From Streptomyces marincola (lineage in GTDB: Bacteria > Actinomycetota > Actinomycetes > Streptomycetales > Streptomycetaceae): DNA of 64,000 bases. The translations under genes and the position numbers were made by a program. Location: NCBI RefSeq assembly GCF_020410765.1, contig NZ_CP084541.1, positions 1,979,001 through 2,043,000 of the forward strand. Reading direction: 5' to 3'. Under the pieces are notes generated by a model that did not search any database, had not been told where the DNA came from, and worked only from the letters and a program-made list of their open reading frames with translations. Below are positions 43,322 through 51,029 of the stretch, piece after piece. Numbering within the stretch: the stretch's first letter is position 1; every line of letters begins with the position of its first letter.

Positions 43322-43783
43322 GTGCCCCCGCACATCGCGGTATGGCACTCCGTCCGCAGAAGCGGCGACACCAAGACCCGTCGATCCCGGCGCACGCTGG
43401 CCCTGCCCGACCGCTGCCGCTCCGCCCTGCGCCAGCACCGCCGGGTACAGGAACGGCAGAGACAGGCCGCCGGCGAGCGGTGGCAGGACAACAACCTCGC
43501 CTTCGCCTCCGACACGGGCACGGTCCTGGACGCCGCCAACGTCCGCCGCGCCTTCCGACGCGCCCTCGCCAAGGCCGACGGCATCGACCCCGCCGAGTGG
43601 ACCCCCAGGGAGCTGCGGCACAGCTTCGTCTCACTGCTGTCCGACCACGACGTCCCCGTCGAGGAGATCGCCCGCCTCGTGGGCCACTCCAGCTCCGAGA
43701 CCACCGAGAAGGTCTACCGCAAGCAGATCCGCCCCGTCATCCAGACCGGGGCACTGACCATGAACCGCATCTTCCAACGCTGA
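43322..43783 (+). pseudogene. Tyrosine integrase, N-terminally truncated
   Basis: About 150 residues of a tyrosine recombinase catalytic domain: DTKTRRSRRTLALPDRC, FASDTGTVLDAANVRR, the HxxR box ELRHSFVSLLSDHDV, then EIARLVGHSSSETTEKVY with the second His and the nucleophile Tyr. The core-binding domain and the first catalytic Arg are missing, so it cannot act. It has the order integrase end, terminator, tRNA 3' half seen in integrative elements of actinomycetes (AICE/pSAM2-like). Confidence 0.85.
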
Positions 43784-43905
43784 ACCAGCCGAGCGGGCGG
43801 GCGCGGGGAACTGGAAAGCAGTTTGGCAGGGGCAGATTGACGAACAAAGGCCCCGTTTCGGGCACCCGCAGCCGGAGTGACAGCGTTGGTCACACAGCCA
43901 GACAC

Positions 43906-43941
43906 GCAGTGGCCCCCGCCCTCACGGGTGGGGGCCACTGC
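43906..43941. terminator. Strong hairpin terminator
   Basis: GCAGTGGCCCCC pairs perfectly with GGGGGCCACTGC and the stem continues inward with CCC/GGG around a TCAC loop. It lies between the integrase relic and the tRNA-like block and would end transcription from either side. Confidence 0.8.
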
Positions 43942-43947
43942 GACCTG

Positions 43948-43993
43948 TGGAGCTAAGGAGAATTGAACTCCTGACCTCTTGCATGCCATGCAA
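43948..43993 (-). repeat. tRNA 3'-half (probable attL/attR core), Ala-type
   Basis: On the minus strand the block contains an anticodon-arm-like palindrome TTGCATGGCATGCAA (GGC in the loop), then GAGGTC, an intact T-arm AGGAG-TTCAATT-CTCCT and an acceptor end TAGCTCCA. No D-arm or 5' acceptor strand exists upstream, so it is not a complete tRNA but the 3' half carried by an element integrating into a tRNA gene, probably tRNA-Ala(GGC). Confidence 0.75.
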
Positions 43994-44159
43994 CCCCGCC
44001 CCTACAACACCAGCCACCCCGACCGCACGCCCCACCCGAACAGCCCACCCACGTCCGCGACCGCCCCTCACGGTCCATGACCGTTCTCCCTAGGCTGGTC
44101 GGGCCCCGCGCGCCCCCTCCCGACTCCAGCGCGAAAGCGTCGGGCAAGCCGCAAGGTGG

Positions 44160-44291
44160 CATCATCGGAGCAGTGCAGTCCCCCGCAACTTCAGCGACAC
44201 GCCAGGACCGTCGACACAACCGAAGGCTCGCTGCAAAACGCCTTCGTGCTCCCGCACCGCTACCTACCCCTACCTGCGGCTTTACCTTGGG
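44160..44291 (+). promoter_or_regulatory. Leader of CRISPR array 1
   Basis: This stretch runs up to the first repeat and shares with the array 2 leader the blocks ACACAACCGAAGGCTCGCTGCA (array 2 has a near match, here cited only as ACAC-ACCG and CTGCA) and, next to the repeat, GCGGCTTTACCTTGGG. It should hold the promoter and the spacer-integration anchor. Upstream bases 43994-44159 hold no gene I can support. Confidence 0.75.
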
Positions 44292-45530
44292 GTCCTCATC
44301 GCCCCTGCGAGGGGTTCCAACGTGCTCAGGCGTCGGCCCGTCGGCGCCTGCTCCGCCGGGTCCTCATCGCCCCTGCGAGGGGTTCCAACCCTTCATCAGC
44401 CGGGCGTAGCGGTACAGGTCACGGTCGTCCTCATCGCCCCTGCGAGGGGTTCCAACGCGTACGCCGGGGGCGCACGACAACAGCAACGCGCCGCGTCCTC
44501 ATCGCCCCTGCGAGGGGTTCCAACCCGTAGGGGCACAGGCCCCGGCCCGCGGTCTCGGTCGTCCTCATCGCCCCTGCGAGGGGTTCCAACGCGCCGGTCG
44601 GCGTGGGCTTGGGCTTGGCGGTCCGGGTCCTCATCGCCCCTGCGAGGGGTTCCAACACGGCTGGCCCCCAGAGCAGCGCGCGGGTGGAGTAGCGTCCTCA
44701 TCGCCCCTGCGAGGGGTTCCAACGACAGTACCGGGACGAGCACTTCGACGAGCTGGCCGAGTCCTCATCGCCCCTGCGAGGGGTTCCAACTGGGCTGATG
44801 CATCCGAACTGCCGGCACACGATCAGCGGTCCTCATCGCCCCTGCGAGGGGTTCCAACCGGACGACCCCGAGCTGGCCGCGCCCGTGATGGCCCTGTCCT
44901 CATCGCCCCTGCGAGGGGTTCCAACCGGAGATGACCAGCGGGAGCGGGACGCCGTAGCCGTGTCCTCATCGCCCCTGCGAGGGGTTCCAACTTGCCGCTG
45001 TACCAGGCGGCGTACCGCGACGCCGCCGGGTCCTCATCGCCCCTGCGAGGGGTTCCAACGAGATGCCACCCGGGACGTGGAGGCCGGCGACGCGGCGTCC
45101 TCATCGCCCCTGCGAGGGGTTCCAACTTGATCGGCTGGACGTTCTCGACGAGGTACGTGTTGTGTCCTCATCGCCCCTGCGAGGGGTTCCAACACCGCGA
45201 GCACGGCGGCGGCCAGCTCGGGCCGCACCTGTCCTCATCGCCCCTGCGAGGGGTTCCAACCCAGCTCAGCCGCCCGTTGCCCTGCCCGCGACCGCCGGTC
45301 CTCATCGCCCCTGCGAGGGGTTCCAACGTGCTGGACCGGCGCCGGTGGTGATGCCCGACTGAGTCGTCCTCATCGCCCCTGCGAGGGGTTCCAACGGCAC
45401 GAGCCACCACCGACCCGGCTCCGTCCAAGTCGGTCCTCATCGCCCCTACGAGGGGCCGCAACCATTACACCAAGTAGTTGACCTGGAACAGGCTGAGGAA
45501 ACCTCACCGTCCCTGCAAGGGGGGTGCAAC
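44292..45530 (+). CRISPR. CRISPR array 1 (18 repeats plus one relic)
   Basis: Eighteen 30-bp repeats from 44292 to 45462, spacers 36-38 bp. The repeat begins GTCCTCATCG, has the hairpin CCCCTGCGAGGGG and ends TTCCAAC. The first 17 repeats are identical; the one at 45433-45462 has changes in the loop and the 3' part, and a further relic at 45501-45530 matches only loosely. Decay is at the right end, so the leader is on the left and the array is read on the plus strand. The repeat type fits the Cas6 of the operon downstream. Confidence 0.97.
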
Positions 45531-46016
45531 ACGGGCTGAAGAGCGACCGGAAGAGGCATGAACCCTCGGTTATCTGGTCGCCAACCGGAGCCTGCCCTGA
45601 ACGACGCGGGCCACGGCATGGTCCCGCAAGTAGGTCGCTAGTCTTCAGACCCGGCTTGACTCGCGCACGCCATGTCGGAGTGCACGACGGAACGATGCCA
45701 CTAGAACCAGAGCATTGCGGTTGCAACGACGATGAGGCCACCGACGGTTCGGCCACACACACCTGAAGGCGATCACGGAGTGCGACGGGGCGTGCCGGCG
45801 GGTCGCGTCCAGTTGCAGTCAGGGCGCATCGCGGACCGGACGCCAAGATCGTTCCAGCTTCGCGGCTGGCGCGACGCACCACCCTCAAGCCGGAGCCCAG
45901 CCCTCTGGGCAGATATCCCACTGAATGCCCTGGTAGAGCGCGTGACGAGGCAGGAACGACCACCGCCCCGGGGCCGGCTACTGCCCCGGGGCAATGCACG
46001 TACCCGATCGGAGCGG

Positions 46017-46114
46017 GAGTCCCCTCGTAGGGTCATGATCAACAAACCCGCGTGCAGCCATCCACAGGTTAGTTGTTACCCCTGCACGCACGCGTCCTGT
46101 AGGGGCGATGAGAC
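46017..46114 (-). repeat. Two reverse-oriented degenerate CRISPR repeats
   Basis: On the minus strand, GTCTCATCGCCCCTACAGG (46114-46096) and GATCATGACCCTACGAGGGG (from 46040) both resemble the repeat, which starts GTCCTCATCG and carries CCCCTGCGAGGGG. Their 5' ends are about 70 bp apart, close to one repeat-spacer unit (66-68 bp). They point against array 1 and the cas operon. Confidence 0.5.
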
Positions 46115-46771
46115 TTCGATCATAGGCCCGGATCACTCCGCGCTCCGCCCGCATGTGCCAATGTAACGACCCGCCGACGAACGGGACGCACGCTTTGCCG
46201 TCCTCACTCAGTGAGCGCCCCAGCCGGAAACATCGTAACCAGTGGATGGAAGCCACTGGTACCGTCATCCCAACGAGCGGCGATCCCGCTTCCGCGGCTT
46301 GCCACCAAACATCCCAACAACCCGACATCCAGTCAGCCGTCGGGACCGGACAGCGGAACCCACAGGGGGGACATGCCTACACATTTGAGCTCTTTACCGC
46401 GCACAGAGCAGGGACAAGCGAAGCTCACCGATACGCTGCGTTCGGGCGAATCCGCGACGCACATCTGGCCCCACAGCCTCACGACTGCGCTTCGGCAGGG
46501 CGCGCGCCAACCGCAACCCCGATTTGGTTCCGCCTGCACCAAGAAGGCAGGGGAGGCACGGTTCCCGTGACACCGAAACGGTCACGCCGGCCGCCACGAC
46601 GCAGATCGCCGCGAAGCACCCTGGCAAGGGTCAGGGAAGTCGTCGGCATCGCGGGCTCGGCTATGCAAGCCCTTTACTACGCCGTCCGATTGTTCTGTGA
46701 ACGGTGGAGCCCCTGACGCGAGACGAGCCACCAGCGTGGCATGAGGGCTGGCAGCGCATGCTCGCGTCACC

Positions 46772-46866
46772 TGCCTCATCGCCCCTGAGAGGGGCCCAAC
46801 ACACGTCGCTGTGTCCGGCATCTGTCGCTCCGGGCTCGTCGCCCTCGCAGGGCACAGCGATACTCA
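46772..46866 (+). repeat. Stray CRISPR repeat pair upstream of cas6
   Basis: TGCCTCATCGCCCCTGAGAG then GGGCCCAAC (46772-46800) differs from the array repeats by a few bases and one deletion. A looser copy, CTCGTCGCCCTCGCAGGGC, starts about 65 bp later. The spacing equals one repeat-spacer unit, so this is a mini-array or relic standing alone 260 bp before cas6. Confidence 0.65.
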
Positions 46867-47126
46867 ACTGGCACATACCGGACCGGGGCCCAATCTCGCG
46901 AGCCCTCTGTTCGTTGCCGAACGGGCACGCGCCGAGGCCCTCGTCAGGCATCTCCGAAGGCTCGGGAAGCGCCGGGAACACTGCCTGATCGAGGCGGCGA
47001 ACCTTATCAGGCCAGCAGGCTGCGACACGCCCGATGAGCGATTGTCAGTAGCGGCCCATACACTCGGCGCGCACGGAAGGACAACAGTCTGATCAGCGAC
47101 TCCGTGTGCTGATCGTGGGGGTACGG

Positions 47127-47855
47127 ATGAGAGTGCGGCTGTCGGTGACGACCTCGGCCTCCGAGCTGCCCTGGGCCAGCGTGTTGGCGCCGGGACGTGG
47201 TCTTGTGTATGACGTGCTGGGCCGGGTCGCCCCCGCGCTCGGGGAAACGCTCCATGCCCGTGGAGTGGGGCGGCACGGCATGGTTCCCTTCGGGCACGGG
47301 GCGCCGTTGTTTCCGAAGGTCCGACGCGTTCGCGGCAGGTACGCGATCGGCGGAGCCGGGGCAGTGGAGTTCGGCAGCCCGGTGCCGGAGGTTGCGCAGG
47401 CCCTGGGCGAAGGCCTGGCGGCTCGTGAGTTGCTCGACTGGGGTGGCGCGGCCTTCCGGCTGACCAAGGTGCAGGTGGTTCCGCCACCGAGTTGTTCGTC
47501 CGGGCGAGTGCGGTTGCGCACGACGACTCCAGTGGTGATGAAGGGTTCGGGTCGAGATGCGGACGGACGGCGCACGACGAGGCAGGCATGGCTGTTGCCG
47601 TCGGAGCCCGAGTGGGCCGAGTACTTCCATGGCAACCTCGTGCGCAAGGCCGAGACTTTGGGGCTCGATCCCGAGGTGGAGTTGGAGTCGGTGACCTGGA
47701 TCGGGGCGAAAAGGTCCTTCCGGGTCGGGGACGGCTCGAAGCCCGGTGCACCGGTCGAAGTTGAGTTGACAGGGCCGCCTGAGACGTTGCAAGCCCTGTG
47801 GAGTTGGGGTCTCGGGCAGGCGAACGCCGCGGGATTCGGGTGGATTCAGTCATGA
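47127..47855 (+). CDS. cas6: CRISPR-associated endoribonuclease Cas6
   Basis: A 242-residue Cas6, the RNase that cuts the repeat hairpin of pre-crRNA and stays on the 3' handle. It has two ferredoxin-like halves (MRVRLSVTTSASELPW at the N-terminus, RLRTTTPVVMKGSGR in the second) and the C-terminal glycine-rich loop GLGQANAAGFGWI that defines the family. A His in ARGVGRHGMVPFGHG is a candidate catalytic residue. The ATG at 47127 is preferred over upstream GTG 47106 because GGGGG lies at the right distance. It is the first gene of the operon and its stop overlaps the cas8b start (ATGA). Confidence 0.93.
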   Translation: MRVRLSVTTSASELPWASVLAPGRGLVYDVLGRVAPALGETLHARGVGRHGMVPFGHGAPLFPKVRRVRGRYAIGGAGAVEFGSPVPEVAQALGEGLAARELLDWGGAAFRLTKVQVVPPPSCSSGRVRLRTTTPVVMKGSGRDADGRRTTRQAWLLPSEPEWAEYFHGNLVRKAETLGLDPEVELESVTWIGAKRSFRVGDGSKPGAPVEVELTGPPETLQALWSWGLGQANAAGFGWIQS

Positions 47856-49318
47856 GCGGGGCCCAAGACTTCGAACTCGAAGCTCAGTGCCGCGTGGTCC
47901 TGACGCCGCACCCTCTGCAACGTATCGGCGCTTTCGCCCTGGCCTCCCTCGTCGGCGTGGAGCAGCCCGAGGAGTTGGAGTCTGCGGATTTCCAGGCCGC
48001 GATGAGCCAGGTGATTGAAGACGCGGCGCGGGCCTCTGTACGCGATAGCAAGGCGTCCGACGGCTTCTGGCAGAAAGCCAGTCTCTCCTTCTTCCCCAAC
48101 TCGCCCATGAACCATCCCGGGCGCCGGAAGGGCAAGACGGCCGAGGGACGCCCCAAGACGGACGTGGATGTCCGCGATGCTGTGCGGTCGTGGCTGAGGA
48201 TGCCCGACCCTGAACACTGGCCGGCCACTGACTGTGTGCTGTGTGGACGGGCAGCGGTCGGCTTCTTCGGTAAGCGGGATGTCGTTCTAGCCGAGAGTGA
48301 GGCCTACCGTAACAGCACGCCGCGCGGCCATGAGGGAATGGCGCTGTGCTGGCCCTGTCTGTGCTGTTTCTATGCTCTGCCCTACGGAAGCCGCCTCACC
48401 GGCGGCTCGTCGATTGCTCTGCACAGTTGGGATGAAGGTTTCGTTCGCCGGACGGCGCGACGTCAGGCGCGGGTGAATCAGAGGCTCGCAGCTACAGGTG
48501 ATGAGTCGAAGAAGCAGACCGAGGTGCGCGAAGTGGTCGCGCTCGACGCCTTGCGGCTTTATGGCGAGCGAATCAGCGACGGCGTGGAATTGCTGGTCTT
48601 CAACAACAATAACCGGGGACAGACCCTCGATACCTACGGCCTCCAACAGCCACTGGCCGAGTGGCTGCGAAAGACCTGCCGCTTGCCTGAATTGAGACGC
48701 GGGTTCGGGATGCTGGTCCGAGCACACAGCACACCGGGCCTGTCGGGTGTCGTCGCGCTCGCCCGAAACGCCTTTCACTCGCCGGACCGAATCGTGAGCA
48801 CGGGAGCGAGCCATCTCGCTGTTTGCGTGATGCAGAGAGATCCCGACCATAACGCAGCACGCGAGCTGGCGAAACTATTGATGTCGTTCGTGACCGAGGT
48901 GATGCACATGAACGAGAAGGATCTTGCCGAGATTCGTGCGACCGCGCGCAAGCTCGGCAGTCTGCTGTCGCAGGAAACAGGCCGAGGACCGCTCAAGGAG
49001 TTGCGTGCTCATTTGAGGAACTCTCGCCAGCTCCGGAGCTGGCTGACGAGGCACGCAGTGGCCTGGGCCGGAACCGAGCACGAGGGATTCGGTGGCGAGC
49101 CGCTGATGAGCGACCGGGTCACCGTGCTCCTCTTCGATCCTTCGCTGGACAACGCCGCGTGGTTCCATCGCGAGCTGCTTTTCGTGGGAGTTCTAGAGGA
49201 GTTGGCCCGGCTCAGCTGGCGGGTGGCGGATAGCGAGAAGACTGAAGACGTAGTGGCGGAGCTCCGGTCGGACGACCGGCAGTGGATCAGTCGTGGTGAC
49301 GAGGAGGACGAGCAGTGA
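47852..49318 (+). CDS. cas8b: Type I-B Cascade large subunit Cas8b (Cst1-like)
   Basis: A 488-residue large subunit, which recognises the PAM and recruits Cas3 in type I systems. The N-terminal part is helical (HPLQRIGAFALASLVGVEQP); a zinc-binding region has CVLCGR and CWPCLCC about 50 residues apart, as in Cas8b1/Cst1 proteins. The C-terminal half is helical (KDLAEIRATARKLGSLLSQ). Sequence conservation in the family is low, so the call rests on the Cys pattern, length and gene order cas6-cas8-cas7-cas5. The start overlaps the cas6 stop and the end overlaps the cas7 start, showing translational coupling. Confidence 0.88.
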   Translation: MSGAQDFELEAQCRVVLTPHPLQRIGAFALASLVGVEQPEELESADFQAAMSQVIEDAARASVRDSKASDGFWQKASLSFFPNSPMNHPGRRKGKTAEGRPKTDVDVRDAVRSWLRMPDPEHWPATDCVLCGRAAVGFFGKRDVVLAESEAYRNSTPRGHEGMALCWPCLCCFYALPYGSRLTGGSSIALHSWDEGFVRRTARRQARVNQRLAATGDESKKQTEVREVVALDALRLYGERISDGVELLVFNNNNRGQTLDTYGLQQPLAEWLRKTCRLPELRRGFGMLVRAHSTPGLSGVVALARNAFHSPDRIVSTGASHLAVCVMQRDPDHNAARELAKLLMSFVTEVMHMNEKDLAEIRATARKLGSLLSQETGRGPLKELRAHLRNSRQLRSWLTRHAVAWAGTEHEGFGGEPLMSDRVTVLLFDPSLDNAAWFHRELLFVGVLEELARLSWRVADSEKTEDVVAELRSDDRQWISRGDEEDEQ

Positions 49319-50340
49319 GTTTTCTGGCCGGCAAGGTCGTCGAGGATGTCGTAGCCGGAGCCCCTAACAACGGTGAGGGCGTCGACAACATTGGCAAAGT
49401 CAAGAGTATGCGGGTGGGCCGCGACACCTATCCGTACATCTCTGCGCAGGCGTTCCGCCGGTGGCTGCGGGATTCACTTCCTCCGCTGGAGCCGCGCTCG
49501 GAAGTGACCCGTTCCGGCGCCGGAAAAAATCAGCAAGCGTACACCGCGGGACGCCCCGACCGCTATCTGGACGACGACCTGTTCGGCTACATGGTGGCGG
49601 TGAAGAAGGAAAACTACCAGCGGGACACCGTGCTTGCTACCGGAACGCTGGTGTCCGTGGTGCCGCAGCGGCCGACGACCGATTTCGGGACCATGAGCCG
49701 TGGTTTCCCGTCCGGCGAACATCCGGTCATTCATCAGCACGAGCTCTACAGCGGTGTCCTGGCCGGTGATCTCCTGCTCGACCTTCCCCGCGTGGGCGTC
49801 TTCGAGACTGATGGCAGCGGTCTGCGGGTCGCCGTGAGTCCAGCCGTAGCGGAGGAGGCCAGGAGCAACGGAGCCGAAGACCTCACCTTTCGAGGGGTGG
49901 CTGCGGTCAGGCTGCCGCTGGCGGAGCGCCGACGGCGGGTTGCGGTGCTGCTCCGCGCCCTGGCCTCGTTGCGGGGTGGCGCGAAGCAGGCACTTCATTA
50001 CGGTGACCGCACGCCGGCTCTCATCCTCCTCGCTCCGCTCAAGGGAGGCGTCAACCCGTTCACACGCGTCCTCACGGCGCGGGAGGGCAAGCCATACTTC
50101 GACTCAGACGTCCTGAGCGCGGAGGTCGAGGCCTGGCAGGACGAGTTGGACGGGCCAGTGATGATCGGCTGGGCTCCTGGCTTCCTCGACAACCAACGCG
50201 AGCGGGTCGCCCGTGAGCTGAAGAAACTGATCGACGGCGAACAGCTGATCCTCAAGCACCCCCGGACGGTTCTGTCGGGGCTGGCGGAGCGGATCGAGGC
50301 AGGGGGTCTCGACAGCTGGTTCGAGGACTCCGTTTCATGA
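49315..50340 (+). CDS. cas7: Cas7 (Cst2/DevR family) Cascade backbone
   Basis: A 341-residue RAMP protein that polymerises along the crRNA. Typical elements are SMRVGRDTYPYISAQAFRRW, LFGYMVAVKKENYQRDTVL and FRGVAAVRLPLAERRRRVAV. Several copies should assemble per complex. The GTG at 49315 overlaps the cas8b stop, and its own stop overlaps the cas5 ATG at 50337 (ATGA), so expression levels are linked. The DevR-type Cas7 supports the type I-B assignment. Confidence 0.93.
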   Translation: MSFLAGKVVEDVVAGAPNNGEGVDNIGKVKSMRVGRDTYPYISAQAFRRWLRDSLPPLEPRSEVTRSGAGKNQQAYTAGRPDRYLDDDLFGYMVAVKKENYQRDTVLATGTLVSVVPQRPTTDFGTMSRGFPSGEHPVIHQHELYSGVLAGDLLLDLPRVGVFETDGSGLRVAVSPAVAEEARSNGAEDLTFRGVAAVRLPLAERRRRVAVLLRALASLRGGAKQALHYGDRTPALILLAPLKGGVNPFTRVLTAREGKPYFDSDVLSAEVEAWQDELDGPVMIGWAPGFLDNQRERVARELKKLIDGEQLILKHPRTVLSGLAERIEAGGLDSWFEDSVS

Positions 50341-51029
50341 GCAGCCCTTCCGGACGACAGGCTCTCCAGGTCACCGTCACCGCCCCGGTGGTGTCCTTCC
50401 GCAACCCCCTGTACTCCGGTGTCCAGGTCACGTTGCCATGCCCGTCGCCGGCCACAGTGGGCGGCATGCTCGCCGCCGCAGCAGGCGGCTGGGGTGATGT
50501 CGACCAGGGCCTGTCGTTCGCCATGACGTTCCACGCGCGCGGCAGGGGCACAGACCTGGAGACCTACCACCCCTTGGACGCCTCGGGTAAGAAGGCCTCA
50601 CCCACGCCGCGCAACCGGGATTTCCTGGCGGGCGTCACCCTGCGCCTGTGGCTGTTCGACGACCTGGAGCTGTGGCGCCGTCGGCTCCGCAGACCACGGT
50701 GGCCACTGAGACTCGGGCGCAGTCAGGATCTGATCGGGCTCTCCCTGGAGCAAGCCTCGGTGAGCGACGAGCCCGGCACGCTCGGGAGCGCGCTGGTACC
50801 CGAAGCAGCGGTCGACGCAGCGGCCTCCACACGTCTCCGACTTCCCACAGCCGTGTCTGTGGACAGAGCAAGAACCGCATGGGGCTCGTACCGGTTCGAT
50901 CCGGCAGGCCGAGGCCAGAGCATCGTGCGCGGAAGCTGGTCGACGAGCGAAGGCCAAGCGCTCCTCCGGCTGCCTTCGCCACACCCTCGAACCGTTCCGG
51001 AACGACAGGAAGCGAGCACTATGCCGTGA
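50337..51029 (+). CDS. cas5: Cas5 (type I-B)
   Basis: A 230-residue RAMP protein that caps the crRNA 5' handle. The N-terminal motif VTVTAPVVSFRNPLYSGVQV and the family-typical PSPATVGGMLAAAAGGWGD are clear; SVDRARTAWGSYRFDP lies near the end. The ATG overlaps the cas7 stop and the stop overlaps the GTG of cas3. Length is normal for Cas5 of this subtype. Confidence 0.92.
   Translation: MSSPSGRQALQVTVTAPVVSFRNPLYSGVQVTLPCPSPATVGGMLAAAAGGWGDVDQGLSFAMTFHARGRGTDLETYHPLDASGKKASPTPRNRDFLAGVTLRLWLFDDLELWRRRLRRPRWPLRLGRSQDLIGLSLEQASVSDEPGTLGSALVPEAAVDAAASTRLRLPTAVSVDRARTAWGSYRFDPAGRGQSIVRGSWSTSEGQALLRLPSPHPRTVPERQEASTMP

Larger units (their letters stand above)
45531..47126. other. 1.6-kb intergenic stretch between array 1 and cas6, with stray degenerate repeats
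   Basis: No open frame here has coding character; frames are short, overlap and lack family motifs. The stretch contains repeat-like remnants on both strands (listed separately), a perfect 8-bp stem hairpin ACCAGTGG / CCACTGGT at 46238-46260, and the promoter of the cas operon near its right end. It may be a decayed array tail, a non-coding RNA region, or both. Confidence 0.6.

Noticed and set aside
43948..44030. A complete tRNA-Ala gene
   Set aside because: T-arm and acceptor 3' strand are present but no D-arm or 5' acceptor strand can be found, so only a 3' half remains.
44322..45362. Open frames across array 1 giving repeats such as SSPLRGVPT or EPLAGAMRT
   Set aside because: They are translations of the CRISPR repeat in different frames, not proteins.
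45978..46716. Frames of 70-190 codons between array 1 and cas6 as genes
   Set aside because: They overlap each other on both strands, have mixed codon positions and carry translated repeat remnants; no family motif.
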